Origin: Dacryopinax spathularia
Taxonomy: Eukaryota > Basidiomycota > Dacrymycetes > Dacrymycetales > Dacrymycetaceae
DNA length: 64,000 nucleotides
Direction: 5' to 3'
Assembly (NCBI GenBank): GCA_037974965.1
Contig: JBBPFI010000001.1
Span: forward strand, 806,001-870,000
The notes beneath the pieces were generated by a model. The model worked only from the letters and a program-made list of their open reading frames with translations. It did not search any database and was not told the DNA's origin. Shown here piece by piece: positions 1 through 11,331 of the stretch. The position numbers were made by a program, and so were the translations under genes. Each line of letters opens with the position of its first letter. The stretch's first letter is position 1.

Positions 1-2411
1 TAGCCTACGAGGCTTCTGCCCTTCGGTGAGAACATGAAACGGGAGTCAGCGCCCGTTCCTGCGGAAACCGGCCTTCCGACCAATCATCGAGCAGGGAATT
101 GACCTTGCAGTCCGCGCTGGGCACCACTTCGAGTGTCCTTCAGCTATGACTAGGTGCTTTATTTCCTCTCGAATCCCTTCGGAGACGCTGAAAGCCTGGA
201 TCTTTAGTTTTGGGCGAGCTTGACTTCCCTCGGCTTCCTCGGCACGAGGCTCCAACGCGCTCATGCGGCTTTCTTACCGTATGAATGCCAGTGATTGTAA
301 TTTCGACGGTCATTGCTCAGGATTGGAACATGTGTGACGACTCAGCAGGTGCGATATTCGTGGGGCTCGCACAGCACGTCGCAAAGTGTCAACCGTCATC
401 GGTCTAAACTCATACAAGGCGAGATACCGACTGCGGTTGCCTAATACGCCGAATTCAATCCGCGTGCACTTCCCCTATCAGCAAATCGTCTACATATCGG
501 CATGTAGCGAGACAGGATGGTACACACGCCAAGCGATACGTATGCGGCTGTATACCGGTCTGGGCCAACCTGCGGATCGGTGATAACAACTCATCCTCGT
601 TGCGGAAGCGTACACCGCATTCCAGTCCGCCAATCGCCAGACGTCAACAAATATGACGCTACGATGCCTGGCTGCGATCTCGAAACCGACAAGCCTGTGA
701 TTACCGACCTCCATCCCATGGCCCACCCCAAAGGCGATCTCCCCGAATCGGGGTTCAAGGAGAAGGAAGAATCAATGCCTCCCCTCAATCCTACGCGCCT
801 TATACCTACCGGCTGGCCAAGACAGCTGGAATGGTACTTACTGTGTCATACATGCTATTTCGGAGCCTATGAGCAGTCAATCTATCGTGAAATCGGGCGA
901 AGCGGCCGTGGCTGTGTCGGCGGGTTCCTCTCGTCATCAGGGTTGCATCTTCTGGCGACCTGAGCTTCTCTGACATTCCCACCAGCCGATAATGGACCAA
1001 CCAGACAAGTCGTATTTGCCAATCATCAAATTTGCGGCTTCTTGCGACCGGATCGAAGCTTGGTCTATCCTGTCATGTGGGAACTTAACTGGGCCGGAAC
1101 AACGTTGCGACTAAACTGCGTGGACCATCGGCTGTCTTCATCGGACATCTTTTCTCCCCTATCGTGTGGCGATTGTTCAATTCGTGGCCTGACCTCCAAA
1201 GAACATCGAACATTGTTGGTTCCGTCCCTTGCGAAGCGCTCGTCATTGACAATGCCTCTGTTCTCATTGGTTCAAATCGCATTCTGACAGCATGATTCCT
1301 GAGCCATGGTCGCCGCACACCTCTGGGACCCTCCCAGCGATTCGGCCATTGTCCTACAACACCCAAAGCGGCAAAGGTTCGGAAATGAGTCTTTATTGTT
1401 TTTCAACCAGCTGCGTCTTCCGTTTTGACCGCTGGATCCATCTTGCGGGCCTGAAGCCGCCGCTTCCTTGTGGTCAGAAGGTTCAGACACTAGCGGAGAT
1501 GGTCCTATCTTGCTCGTCAGCCTCGTGCTGTTCGGCGAGCATCCAGTCGTCGTCCATCGCCGTGACTGCATTCACTCTCTCTAGGGCATTTCTAGGGCAT
1601 TTCAACTGGAGACCAGCCTGCTGAGGTTGCACCACGCTGCCAGCGAGCGGATCGTACATGTCCGTCAAGACGCCCTTCTGCGGCTGAAGACAGCTCTCTC
1701 CTCGTGATTCCCATGGGACCTTATCAGGATGACCGCGGACATTTACCGGTATCCTATTTCCTTCCCCGCACTTTGCGTCTTTTCCTGCACGAGATGATCC
1801 CAACGCCAGCTTATGGTCAGCCGCGGATGCCCTGGTTGGCAGAAGTCGGTTTCAGTTGCAAGCCTAACGTAGCTAGAGCGCAGGAATGGAATGTGAGAAG
1901 ATGCCTATCTGGGCCAAGCTGTCGGGAAGCATGCTGAATGCGATGGGAGAATTGACGGAGGGTCCCTGATCCGAGCGCTGCGGGCAGGGCGACAGTCAGG
2001 AGGCCTGCTGTCTTCCCGAAGCATTGGATGAGAAGCAAACCAATTGATAGCTCACTTCCCTTCGGCCAGGTTCCGACTGTAAGAAGTCAGGCGGAATATG
2101 TGTGGAGGAAGCAACGACAAAATCGGCCCGCAATCGTCATTATTCTCGCCCATCGACGGGGGCATGCGGACCTCCAAACATGCGCATATCGCCCTGCGTT
2201 GACTCGATATAAGGAGGGTGTTTGACCGGGTTTCGAATCAGTTGTCCGCCCCGTATCAACCCCCGTTGACAAGAACGTCGCTTTCATAGACCGTTTCTTC
2301 CAAGTTTCCTTCCAGCGGTTGTTTATATCCTCGGACGGCCGATCGGCAGACAGATCCGGCACCGCACCCGCAAGCGAACCCCTACATAAATTGGTCCCCA
2401 GCGCCCGCGTC
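1..2411. other. Left-edge region with no recognisable gene
   Basis: No open frame here reads like a protein family I know, and I could not build a spliced model with GT-AG junctions. The longest frames (517-963 plus, 1292-1624 plus, 1483-1803 minus) overlap one another on both strands and have no conserved-looking motif. A short direct duplication (TCTAGGGCATT, twice in tandem near 1581-1602) is visible. The last few hundred bases are presumably the promoter and 5' leader of the gene starting at 2412. The rest could be decayed or lineage-specific sequence, or the tail of a gene outside the window. Confidence 0.5.
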
Positions 2412-3928
2412 ATGTCCCTCTTCTACTTTGCGGCCATGTCGCTCTTCAAGGCGGCCACCGCCCTCCTCGCAGAACAAAAGGAGCAGGACGATATATCTCA
2501 TAAACTCGACGACACCGGCGTTCCATTCTCTCTAGATGCTTGCAGATATTGCGCCGATCCATGCGATGAGGATCATCTCGAATACCCGGCCAAGCTGGAG
2601 GTCGACCAGAACCCTGGCATGTTTGGATCGGTCAAGCCTTACGCGCGCCAAGTGAGCCCCAACCCATTCAATCCTCATGCCATATATTGACCTGTTCTTG
2701 ATCATTACCCTATCATTAGATTGTAATCTCGACCGGAAAGACCGACTGGCCGCGGGAAGTGACCGAGGAGGAAGATAGTCTCGCACAACACGTCGCTCAG
2801 GTCAGCGCTCAGACGACGAGGGAACGCCAGGCCCTTACTGCTGCGGCTGCTGAGAGCTCAAGAGCTGCTGTCGGTGTACAAGAGGACACCGTCTCGAACG
2901 GTGTCGCGAAACTGTCACTGGACGATGGTGCAACGTCCGGTTCTGCACTTTCGGAGAAGCCCGCCCCTACCCCAGCACCCGTCAATCACGACGAGCATCC
3001 CAAGTGGCCCGAGCTCTGGGAGTCCTCGGATCCGTCTGCATCTCGCCTTTCCATCCTGAATGGCTCACACACGGCTTCCGAGGACGGCATGGCCAATGTC
3101 CTCGTCTTCCCGGACTACAAGATGGTGCGCGTGGAGGAGGGCCGGGTGGGCGCCGAGACACTGTGGGAGAATGCTTTGGATCCGGAGCTGCGCATCGCCG
3201 GGAAGGGCTCTGAGCACGAGAGCAAGTCGTATCTCTTGCCGTACTCCTGCGTGATCCTCCTATGTACGCCTTTCTGCTCCCTTATCGCGTTCTCTAACGT
3301 ACATAAACGCAGGCTCACATAAGCGACGGGATAACCGCTGTCACATTGTTGCTCCCAAGTTGCTCCAATGTACGTGATCACTGTTTACCTTCCTTTGCTG
3401 GCACCGGCTAAACTGTCTGCCTTCCTAGCCTTCACCTCACAGCTGGAATACGAGGGCTGGCAGGTAGACCACAACATCGATGAGAACTACGATGACTGGG
3501 GTGACTCGCTGGAGTCCATCACGGGCCTCACCCCAGACGAGCGTGAGATGATCGTCGAGAAGCGTCTGGCGGATCCCGAGCGGCGCGAGAACAAGCGGGT
3601 GCTCATCCTGCGCAGTTCTCACGTTGGAGGTCACAAGTACGCTGGCAACGTTATTGTACGTCCCTGTCTTCCGACCTCGAGGTGTTTTTGCTGACCAGTC
3701 ACCAGCTTGCGTTCCCTACCGGTGCGATGGTTTGGTATGGGCGTGTGACACCACATGAAGTCGCTTCTATCGTTAGTCTTAGCTTCGTTCTGGTCCTACC
3801 CAACGTAAGCTAATCGTCTCTTTCAGGTCAAGAATACCATAACAGAGGGCAAGGTGCTCCCTAAGTTGATGCGCGGCGGGATGAACCTAGCCAGGAAGTG
3901 CGGAAAGCGTACATTGCTAGAATGGTAG
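2412..3928 (+). CDS. Apd1/Aim32-type sucrase/ferredoxin-like [2Fe-2S] protein
   Basis: Six exons give 411 aa; introns are 2652-2719, 3264-3312, 3370-3428, 3656-3705 and 3772-3826, with exon lengths summing to a multiple of three. The C-terminal half has the ligand pattern known for the yeast Apd1/Aim32 family: C-x8-C (CSHKRRDNRC, in the exon after intron 2) and H-x3-H in HVGGHKYAGNVI. These bind a [2Fe-2S] cluster with two Cys and two His in a thioredoxin-like ferredoxin domain. An N-terminal CRYCADPCDED segment is also typical. The first Cys codon is split by intron 2. Relatives are cytosolic or mitochondrial and linked to redox homeostasis; cellular role is not fixed. At 411 aa it is about 100 residues longer than the yeast proteins because of a low-complexity Ala/Ser/Pro stretch in exon 2. 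ATG 2412 is used; ATG 2436 in the same frame is an alternative. It is convergent with SCH9. Confidence 0.85.
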
Positions 3929-4456
3929 CACCCCTAAATTCCTGTTCGGTGGTATAGTGGAGGAGCAGACTGGTCCGGGTCTAATCAGTGTCGGTATTGT
4001 AAAGTAGTAGACAGGCTTTTTCGGGGCATGTACAACCATCGTAGGTATCCGTACAATACCCATCAATGTACAGTAGTTGCAATTCAATCGGTCCGTTGGT
4101 TCCTCGGCCTTTCAGAAGTCATACATCCATTTCAATCTGCGTCGTTACAATTACACGTTTGTTTCTTGGTTTGTTTATCGCCTCTACCGCCCTGCGAGGA
4201 CATGTACAGCTAATGGCACATCCGCACACAAGACACAGAGTTGAGCATGGGGTGCAGGAGGTAAAAAAGGGGAAGGAGGAAAGGGAGACAACAGAAATAA
4301 GGAGCATACAAGTGGTATAGTACGTCTGAACAAGAGTCGCAGTTCAAGGACGAGGGTGAATTATAGGGCCAAGGGTTAGGTTGGTTGTAGAGATGGATAT
4401 AGAGGTTCGTGTTCGCGATTGGCGTCCGGCAAGGCAAGGCTGATCTCGCAGATACT
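3929..4456. other. Convergent 3' spacer
   Basis: This 528-bp stretch separates the stop codons of the Apd1-like gene (plus) and SCH9 (minus). It is AT-richer than its flanks and holds only short overlapping frames, so it is most simply the two 3' UTRs. I see no structured RNA or repeat in it. Confidence 0.6.
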
Positions 4457-7171
4457 TCAAGGGTCAACATCCATACGGTCGTTGACGCGCCTACGGGCAT
4501 TACGCCCGGCAGCGACTTCCTCGTTAAGCTCGTCTTCCGATTTGTCGACCTCTTCGTCGCTGAGGGCCTCGTCCTCAGAGATGTGGATGTCGCGTTCTTC
4601 GAGGAAGCTGGTAGCGCTCTGCAGGACGCTGTCACCGGTGTAGGTGAAGCCCTTGAAGTTGTCCTGCACTGAGCTGGTGAGGGGACTTCCCGACTTGCCA
4701 TTCTGACGATCCTTCGGTCCGGTGATAGCCATAGGGGGACGCTTCGCCTGGCTTCCCTGAGGCCCGTTGTACGTCTTCTGGTTAGGACCATGTTTTGTCC
4801 AATCGTCCGAAGGATCTTCATCATCGTTGATGTCGATACCAACTTCGGCAAGGTCCGCAGAAGTGAACTCAGGGTCAAAGTTGGCGGTAGACTCGTCGGA
4901 TTCGACATTAGGCTTGAAAGGCGGGGTGATCTTCTTCTGAGCGAGAAGGTCCCAGTCAATGCCATGGAAGAATGGGTGCTCTTTAAGCTCCGCGGCGTCT
5001 CGCTGAGCACCAAGACGATGCTTCGGATTACGATTCAGAAGCTACGAAGACGTCAGAACCCGGCAACACCAGTCCAGCAACAAGCTGCGACTTACCCCTT
5101 TGACAAACTGCTTGCCCTCCTCTGAGATAACACCGCGGGGGAAGCGGATTTTGCCGAAACAGATATTCTTGTACATCTGCTGGGTGTCCTCGGCATAGAA
5201 TGGACTCCATCCACAGCACATCTCGAAGAGCAATACACCGAGCGACCAGAAGTCAACAAGCTTGGAATAGCCGTGGTCGTCGAGGAGTACTTCAGGGGCC
5301 AGATACTCCGTCGTACCGCAAAAGGTGTTCGTTAATTGGTCGCCTGGAAGGTCTGGCTTTGACAGACCGAAGTCGCACAACGCAACATGACCTGTGGCAT
5401 CCAAGAGAATATTTTCCGGCTTCAAATCACTAAGAACGACTAGTTAGCGAGAAGGCTAGAGAAGACGGACAAGGATTCTTACCGATAAACGATGTTGTAT
5501 TTGTGCAGATGCTCGAGAGCAAGCACAAGTTCAGCGATGTAGAAACGTGCACGTTCCTCTGTGAACCGTGTTTCCTTCTGCAAGTGCCAGAAGAGTTCAC
5601 CACCAATCTTGAAGTCGGTGACGAGGTAAAGATCGGTTTCCGTCTGAAAGGAGAACTTCAAGCCGACGAGGAACGGGCATTCCACGGAACGCTGAAGAAT
5701 CTTGCGCTCTCCGATCGTATGCGCAACCTCCTTCTTTGCGATGATCTCCTTCTTGGATAGTACCTTCATAGCATATATGCGCCTGGTGTCCTTCTTGCGG
5801 ACTTGGAACACACGGCCGAATGTGCCACGACCAATGAGCTTCATGAATTCGAAATCGCGAGGGGAAAGGTGGCGTTTCGTCTTATGCTGTTCGTAGCGAA
5901 GCTGTATCCTGATTTCGCCCGACACTTGTTCGCTTGCATCTCGCGCCCGGAGTCTAGAAGCACGAGTCAGCCAAATCCAGGCGTGGGAGATTGCATTTTA
6001 CGTACTTGTGCCATTGATCAACTGTATGCTCATGAATCAAAACCGGCTTGAGCTCCAGAGCCCCCAAGAATATTTCCGGCTCGACAGAGCGGTCGTAGAC
6101 GTTAAAGGAGATGTAGGAGTCGTCGGAGGTCACATCACTGCGGGCGGAAGCATCAATCAGCGCGGAAAATTTGGCGATGCTAGCAGATTACACTCACAAT
6201 GTCACCTCGTGTTTCCAGACAGGGTTGTAAGGCGAAGAAGACCCAAATAGGCTCGCGCCGAGGCCATTACCGGCTTTCTGCGAGCCATTTGTGTCCTTGC
6301 GGGTCCTGGGCTGCAGACTCAAATTCCCAGCAGCTCGTTCAAGCGTTCCCAGCGCCGTGCTTGAGTTGTTCCTACTCAAGTTCGTCGCAATCCCCTTTGC
6401 CTCCCTCTCTGTTTCAGGTATCGGATCTCTTCCAACAAACTCGCTCTGCTCGAACTGGACTACAACATATGGCTTGGCGTGCGGAGATGTGACACGGAGA
6501 CCACGGGCTTGAATGAGCTTGACGTGGATTTGGCCACGGGAGGACAGCGTGTTGCCGTTGTTCTGCGTCGTCTGCGCCGTCGTACTCCTCTTCAGAGGTG
6601 GAGGCTTCATGGCAAACTCGGGAGGGTGGAGGGAGAGCTGTGTGGGTGCCGGGGTGCTGAAGCTCCCACCAGGAGAGAGTGGACCTGTCGGAGTCGCATC
6701 ACCGCGACCACCATGGCTCGTAATATGGGCGTTTAGGAGGTGATGATGAAGGTTGTGGGTTCCTATGGTGGGTGTCCTCGTGCCCGAAGCTGCAGGAGTG
6801 CGCTGACCGGACGTTTGAGTTCCCGGTGACGGAGTTGGAGACATCGCCGACGTTGTTAGGGTTGGGATGACTGCTGACTGGTATTGACCAGGCTGGGCTG
6901 TCCCGTTGCGAGAGTGGTTTCTGCCTTCTTGTTGTTGCTGCTGCCCGCCTTGCTGCTTGCCAGTGGCAGCGTAGGCTGCAGCGTGGCCGTCCCGTGGCTC
7001 CTGCTGATGCAGGGTCGTGGCTTGTACGGTAGCGGAAGAAGTCGCTGGGGGCGCGGGAGCAGCTTGTGCGGCGGCCATGTCAAACGGGTTGCGCTCAAAC
7101 ATGGTACCGCCCGATTGGGAAGCCTTGGGAGTCGTTTGGTCCGCTGGACCGGATGGCCAGAATCTGAGCAT
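4457..7171 (-). CDS. SCH9: AGC serine/threonine kinase Sch9 (C2 domain + kinase)
   Basis: Five exons give 831 aa; introns are 6138-6197, 5954-6005, 5430-5482 and 5042-5095. Order: a Pro/Gln/Thr-rich N-terminus, a C2-like domain from about residue 212 (RGQIHVKLIQARGLRV, YVVVQFEQSEFVGRDP), then the kinase from about 403 (IGRGTFGRVFQV, AMKVLSKK, YRDLKPENILL, DFGLSK, CGTTEYLAPEVLL), and an AGC C-tail ending in an FKGFTY hydrophobic motif near 766-771. The kinase core is very close to budding-yeast Sch9, including GGELFWHLQKE and LLNRNPKHRLGA. Known of the family: it is the TORC1-phosphorylated, S6K-like kinase controlling ribosome biogenesis, stress and quiescence, and in yeast it restrains Rim15. 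Its candidate target RIM15 lies about 4 kb beyond its 5' end. Start ATG 7171; an in-frame ATG 23 codons later (MFERNPFDM) is possible. Confidence 0.95.
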
Positions 7172-8085
7172 TATTGTTGAGCGTTTTCGGTGTTGATTGA
7201 TACTGTTGAGAATATATAGATGAGGTGGGAAGGTCGGAGAAGATGGGTAGCAACGGAGTCGGGCTCGGAGGTACTGATAGATATATACTACTTGCTAATC
7301 GTGTCGCTTCGTTTGGGGCAAACGGTGGGGGATTTGCGCTTCCGTCCAGGTGACACCCGTGGTGGCGTAATAATCGCGATATGAGCCCTGACAGAGCAGA
7401 CCCTTTACAAGCAACAAGCGAGGCGAATTTGGCGAAAATTTGTACACCAGTTGCGGTATCGAGTTGAGGTGGTCGTGGTCGAGGGAGAAGAGCAGACGGT
7501 GGTAATGAGGAGAGATGCGGCAGGTTCTAGTAATCCCGGTGCAAGGAGCGGATATGGAGGCTTGGTGCGTGATTTGAAGCCTCTCCCGCCGTGTGTGAAT
7601 TGGGTCGGACAGCCCCGGCCGGCTTGCTGCTACCCATCCACCCAACCCTGGAGTGATGACGTATGATCCGCCCTCGTCCCTTCTCTCGCTGTAACAAAGC
7701 GCCACGTTCCGGCTTCCTCTCGCATAGATATGCTGCGACTTTGTGCTCAATCATTTCTCCTGATTGCCGAGAATATCATCATTAATGTATTATCCATTCC
7801 AGCCAACTCTGCCTTCCGACATCCCTTGCGCCTTCATCCATCCCTCTAGCTTGCGTAACAGCGAGCTAAAAAAACCCAAACCTGCCCCTAGCGCGGTCAG
7901 CTGGATAATTTGCGCGCGCGGTAGTCGATCTGTTTTCTTGGTATCAGCCCCTGCAAACGATTGCTAATAATGTTAAGCACGACGGAAAATTCAATCCGCG
8001 TGCAGTTGCAAAACGATGAGACAGGAAATTGTGATGCAAGTTCCGTCCCTTGACGGAACACAGCATTCTTGTGAAGTCCCTTGAC
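7172..8085. other. SCH9 upstream region
   Basis: About 0.9 kb between the SCH9 start and the putative stop of the TIM17-like gene. Small frames on both strands (for example 7295-7750 minus) overlap and show no family features. It should hold the SCH9 promoter and 5' UTR and the 3' UTR of the upstream minus-strand gene. Confidence 0.5.
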
Positions 8086-8627
8086 TTATGAACGGGGCAC
8101 CAAGCGAAAATGCTTGACCAATTCCCGGGTTTCCCGCTCCAACAGAGCCCAAGAGTAGAAAATGATCGCCCAGAAACAGAAGATGGAAGCGTGGTGGGAA
8201 TGTGCTTACAGATTGCGCTGATCACCCCGGCGCTCCCGACACCTGCGACCGTGTCCGACCAGTCCCCCAATCCCGCATGTAACCCTGCCAGTCGTCCCGC
8301 CGAGAATACACAACCCACTCCGCCCAGCTGTGCCCCTCGTATGACCGCCCCCTTGACACCACCAAGGATCATCCTGTAGTTCTTTGTCTTCTGGTAGAAG
8401 TACCATCCGTCCATCGTTGTTGGTGCTCGGTGCGCGTTCTCGGCCGTAAAGCGCAGCCCAGCCATACGCCCGCCTCGAATTGCGCCAGTGACGGCGCCGA
8501 GAGCAAAGAGGAGAGTTGGCAGCGTCACCGCTTCTTGTGGAATGTCGAGCCAAGGTGCGGGCTTGGTCTCCTTCTCGTCGACAAGAGGCCGGCTGCTGGG
8601 GCCGGCTTCGCTGGATGTGGTCGCCAT
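8086..8627 (-). CDS. Small TIM17/OEP16-like membrane protein, 3' end unresolved
   Basis: From ATG 8627 (MATTSSEAG; sequence context ATC ATG GCG) an open frame encodes a glycine-rich, multi-helix protein with alternating GxxxG/AxxG helices (LLFALGAVTGAIRGGRMAGL, ILGGVKGAVIRGAQLGG, AGVGSAGVISAI). This is the pattern of Tim17/Tim22/OEP16-like mitochondrial membrane proteins. I cannot place it in a named subfamily. After SAI a perfect GTAAGC donor appears, but no acceptor joins in phase to the most protein-like downstream frame (FYSWALLERETRELVK, then a stop at 8086). The alternative acceptor at about 8136 gives a less convincing tail ending near 7980. The start is fairly secure; the 3' coordinate is provisional. 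Confidence 0.5.
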
Positions 8628-9304
8628 GATGTGTTCGAAATGCAAACCTGGCCGAGTTTGATGCGCGTTGAAAAGTCATCCAGGGAGCCCTTACGACGAC
8701 TCGCGGCAGGTTGACTCCAGCTGGCTGGCACAACACCTTCTTCTGCTTGGGAGCATAAGTCCACACGGAACTGAGCAACAGTTTCGGTCTCGTTAGAAAG
8801 CTCAAGTTGTGACGTGCAGCGATTCATTTCGCTTCTCTGTGCACCTATGTAGAACCACTATATGTGCGCTGCTCATGACACGATCGGATCGGCCTACTGT
8901 TGTCGTGCGACCCAACAAGTTCGCCTTCTCATACGGTGCACGTCATGTGCAAGAGGATCATGAGTACAACTGCCCGCACTTCTTCGCGCTCCTACGTATT
9001 ACCCATTGTCTTGAGCACAATCTCCACTCGTGAATGCGGACGGGTCGCCGAACGCAGTATTGGCCTGGTCGCGTGCCCTCGGGAGCGATCGCGGCCCGGC
9101 GGCATACCGCGTTCTACTCGACTTCTTCTCCTTGTTGCAGGGAGCCTCTGCTGTACCCCAGGTCGCTGAAGGGCCATAGATTGTACCCCATTTGTTCGCA
9201 GAAGTTCGGCCGAGATGCTTTGTGGGTCTACAGCGCGGTCTCCTTAGCCTTTCAAGGCAATATGTGGGCCGGCGGGTCCGCTGACAGGAGACGCGAGAGG
9301 CATA
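8628..9304. other. Spacer upstream of TIM17-like gene
   Basis: No gene is recognisable. The first part is presumably the promoter of the minus-strand gene starting at 8627. The part next to the transposon contains two scattered GTACCCC words (near 9154 and 9184) that resemble the element's end motif, possibly remnants of nested or older insertions. Confidence 0.4.
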
Positions 9305-9767
9305 CAGTCGTACCCCTGGCTAACGATACGCCACATTAGCGATACCCCCCCAACAACGATCGCAATTTGCTGTGACCGACTTGGTACATAGTAAGGGGCC
9401 TCACCGGATAGCGATCACCCATTAACGATAGCAATCACTCTGTATGGCAGAGCAGCCTATGTGAGATCGTTAACAAGGGGTTAATAACCGACTTAACCGA
9501 TCGGAGGTAAGCCTTAACCGGTCCGAGATAAGATGCTAACAGTGCATATGTTGCTTCCAAGGCCATAAAAAACTTATTTAAAGTCATTGTGGCTGCTGTT
9601 TTGCGCTTAAGCGCTCAGTTTAGGCGCTAACTGGTGCTACTTTACTGCCATAGTTGAGATTAAGTAGTACGGAGTCTAATCTATCCAAACCCATACTTAA
9701 GGATACCCCCCTTTTAACGATCACTTTTCCCCTCCACCAACGACATCGTTATTCGGGGGTACCACTG
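9305..9767. mobile_element. 463-bp MITE with imperfect TIRs and TA duplication
   Basis: The left end reads CAGTCGTACCCCTGGCTAAC and the right end, on the opposite strand, CAGTGGTACCCCCGAATAAC; 19 of the first 24 positions match. Both ends are flanked by TA (9303-9304 and 9768-9769), as expected for Tc1/mariner/pogo-type insertion. The inside is AT-richer than the flanks, has no ORF for a transposase, and contains repeated TAACGAT/GATACCCCCC words (near 9330, 9340, 9430 and 9702) plus a 21-bp unit repeated twice in tandem at 9492-9533 (17 of 21 identical). These look like subterminal transposase-binding sites. It is a nonautonomous, deletion-derivative type element; the parent transposon is not in this window. 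The superfamily call is inferred from the TA duplication and TIR start only. Confidence 0.75.
9492..9533. repeat. Two tandem 21-bp units inside the MITE
   Basis: Two adjacent copies beginning CTTAACCG differ at 4 of 21 positions. They lie near the centre of the 463-bp element and could be transposase-binding repeats or a local duplication. Confidence 0.6.
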
Positions 9768-10056
9768 TACACGCCCCGCAACGTGATTAGAGTCGCTGCG
9801 GATCACGAGCGTCCAAGCCTAGCTGTGGGCTCGATAACAGATAGCCCTGCCAGGACAGTCCAGGCAGAGTCTGGGCGATGTTAACGACCAGCGCAGCCAG
9901 GAAGCCCGCCAGAACATGCCTCCATCTCGGCACGTCCACCTGCCGCGGCAACATCCTGCATCATTAGGTCCCCTTCGAGCTACAAAAATAACAAGGTGCG
10001 ACTAAGCAACTGTCGTCGAAAATGCGCAATACATGCCCCATCTCCCCCATTACCGG

Positions 10057-10773
10057 TTACCGGTTCAGACCCACTACGTTTCCTAGGGGCCTACCGGTCT
10101 CTTGAGCAATCGGCTTGCTCCAGATAGGCATGAAGCCCATGGCCTTCGCCCGCCTGATAGCCTTGCCTATCTTCCGCTGGCTCCGCCAGGTCAGATTTGA
10201 CCGCGCACGCCCATCTATCCTCCCCGTCTCTGACACGTAGTCTGCCAGAAGCTGGGCGTTTTCGTACTCCTTCAGCGGATCGATACCGTTCAGGTAAAAC
10301 GGATCCTGATGCATGGCGTCCTTCTTCGACGGTCCGAGCATCGGGACCGTCCGCCTACGGGGCTCGTAGGCTGAGTCGTCCAGGCTGAGCTCCCAAGGCG
10401 CAAGAGCCTGATCAGTCCTTCATCAGCAAGCTGACAAGAGCAGTTCATGAGAGAATGCTTACAGTGTCAGCTTTGAAGTACGGTAGCCTAAGCATGGGTT
10501 GGGATGGTGCTGTCCCTGGTGGAACGGATAAGCATTTCCAACACCTGGAAAAGTCGCCGACGTACTGCCCCTTTCCTCTATGTTGCCGGCAAGTCTCGCG
10601 AGGCCTGTTTCTTTCTCCTGCCCAGAGCTCGTTGCGGGCTGTTGGGGCATCTGCGGCGCTCGATAGTGTCGGGGCTTGGTAGGTTTGAAAGTGCCAAATT
10701 GCCGTGGAAGGGAACCCGACGCAGCTGTGCCGCGAGTGACCGGGGTTATCCGACGTGCTGCGATACCGAACAT
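10057..10773 (-). CDS. RSM18: Mitochondrial ribosomal protein bS18m
   Basis: Two exons (10463-10773 and 10057-10417) joined over a 45-nt intron give 223 aa. The C-terminal part is a bacterial-type S18 domain: LADYVSETGRIDGRARSNLT followed by RSQRKIGKAIRRAKAMGFMP, the conserved rRNA-binding helix. The N-terminus (MFGIAARRITPVTRGT) is basic and free of acidic residues, as a mitochondrial targeting sequence would be. It acts in the small subunit of the mitoribosome. The intron ends at GATGAAG just before 10417; the apparent alternative CAG a few bases on would break the frame. It is divergent from RIM15, sharing a 558-bp upstream region. Confidence 0.92.
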
Positions 10774-11331
10774 GGTCGATATGGGGTAAAGGACAAGGTA
10801 GTGCGTCCGATATTGAGAGAATGCGGTCGTCCCTCAAAGGCAAAGGACGAGACAAGTGCGATCGGTCCAAGAAGAGACCGCCACCCAAAGAAGGCAATGC
10901 GGGATCAAATGAAGGAGAGGAGGAAGGCCCGTGGGAAGGCGTCATGAGACCCACCGTGACGAGGGTCTTCCCTTTTGCACCCAAATTACAAAGTCGCGAG
11001 TCTACTCCGTGTCCGTCTCACCTCGTCCCCTCCGCCCGCCCAGCCTCCATCCATTTACTCCCCCTCCCCCTTCCTCATCGTCGCCCCCTCTCTCTCCCTC
11101 GCTGTTCTTTCTTGAAACACCAGCGACAGCATACACAAGGGCAGCGAGCTCGCCCAATAGGGTTGGCTTGTAGCACGTCAGACCGCAGCGACTAGCAGCT
11201 TCCTACAACGCCAGCAATGTGCATGTTGTCCTCCCTTGGCAGCATTTAGCCCGCGATACTGCGACCCTGGGTAGCACCCCGACCCATCGTCTTCGCCTTA
11301 TCGCCCTCACTTGCATCCTTCCCATCCTTGG
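10774..11331. promoter_or_regulatory. Shared RSM18/RIM15 upstream region with pyrimidine tract
   Basis: This 558-bp gap between two divergent ATGs must hold both promoters. A strong plus-strand CT-rich tract spans about 11021-11115, a common feature just upstream of transcription starts in fungi. On this inference it serves RIM15. I see no ACGCGT box here. Confidence 0.55.

Noticed and set aside
1272-1803. Possible remnant of a mobile element at the left edge
   Set aside because: Frames such as MDDDWMLAEQHEADEQDR looked element-like, but no reverse transcriptase, integrase or transposase motif and no terminal repeats are visible.
4210-5013. 267-aa minus-strand frame at the 3' end of SCH9
   Set aside because: It is a Ser/Thr/Arg-rich shadow of the SCH9 last exon in another frame; the SCH9 reading has conserved AGC tail motifs.
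9787-9954. 55-aa minus-strand ORF (MLPRQVDVPRWRHVLAG...) between RSM18 and the MITE
   Set aside because: It has one hydrophobic helix and reads somewhat like a small membrane protein, but there is no family match and it ends next to the transposon; kept only as a note.
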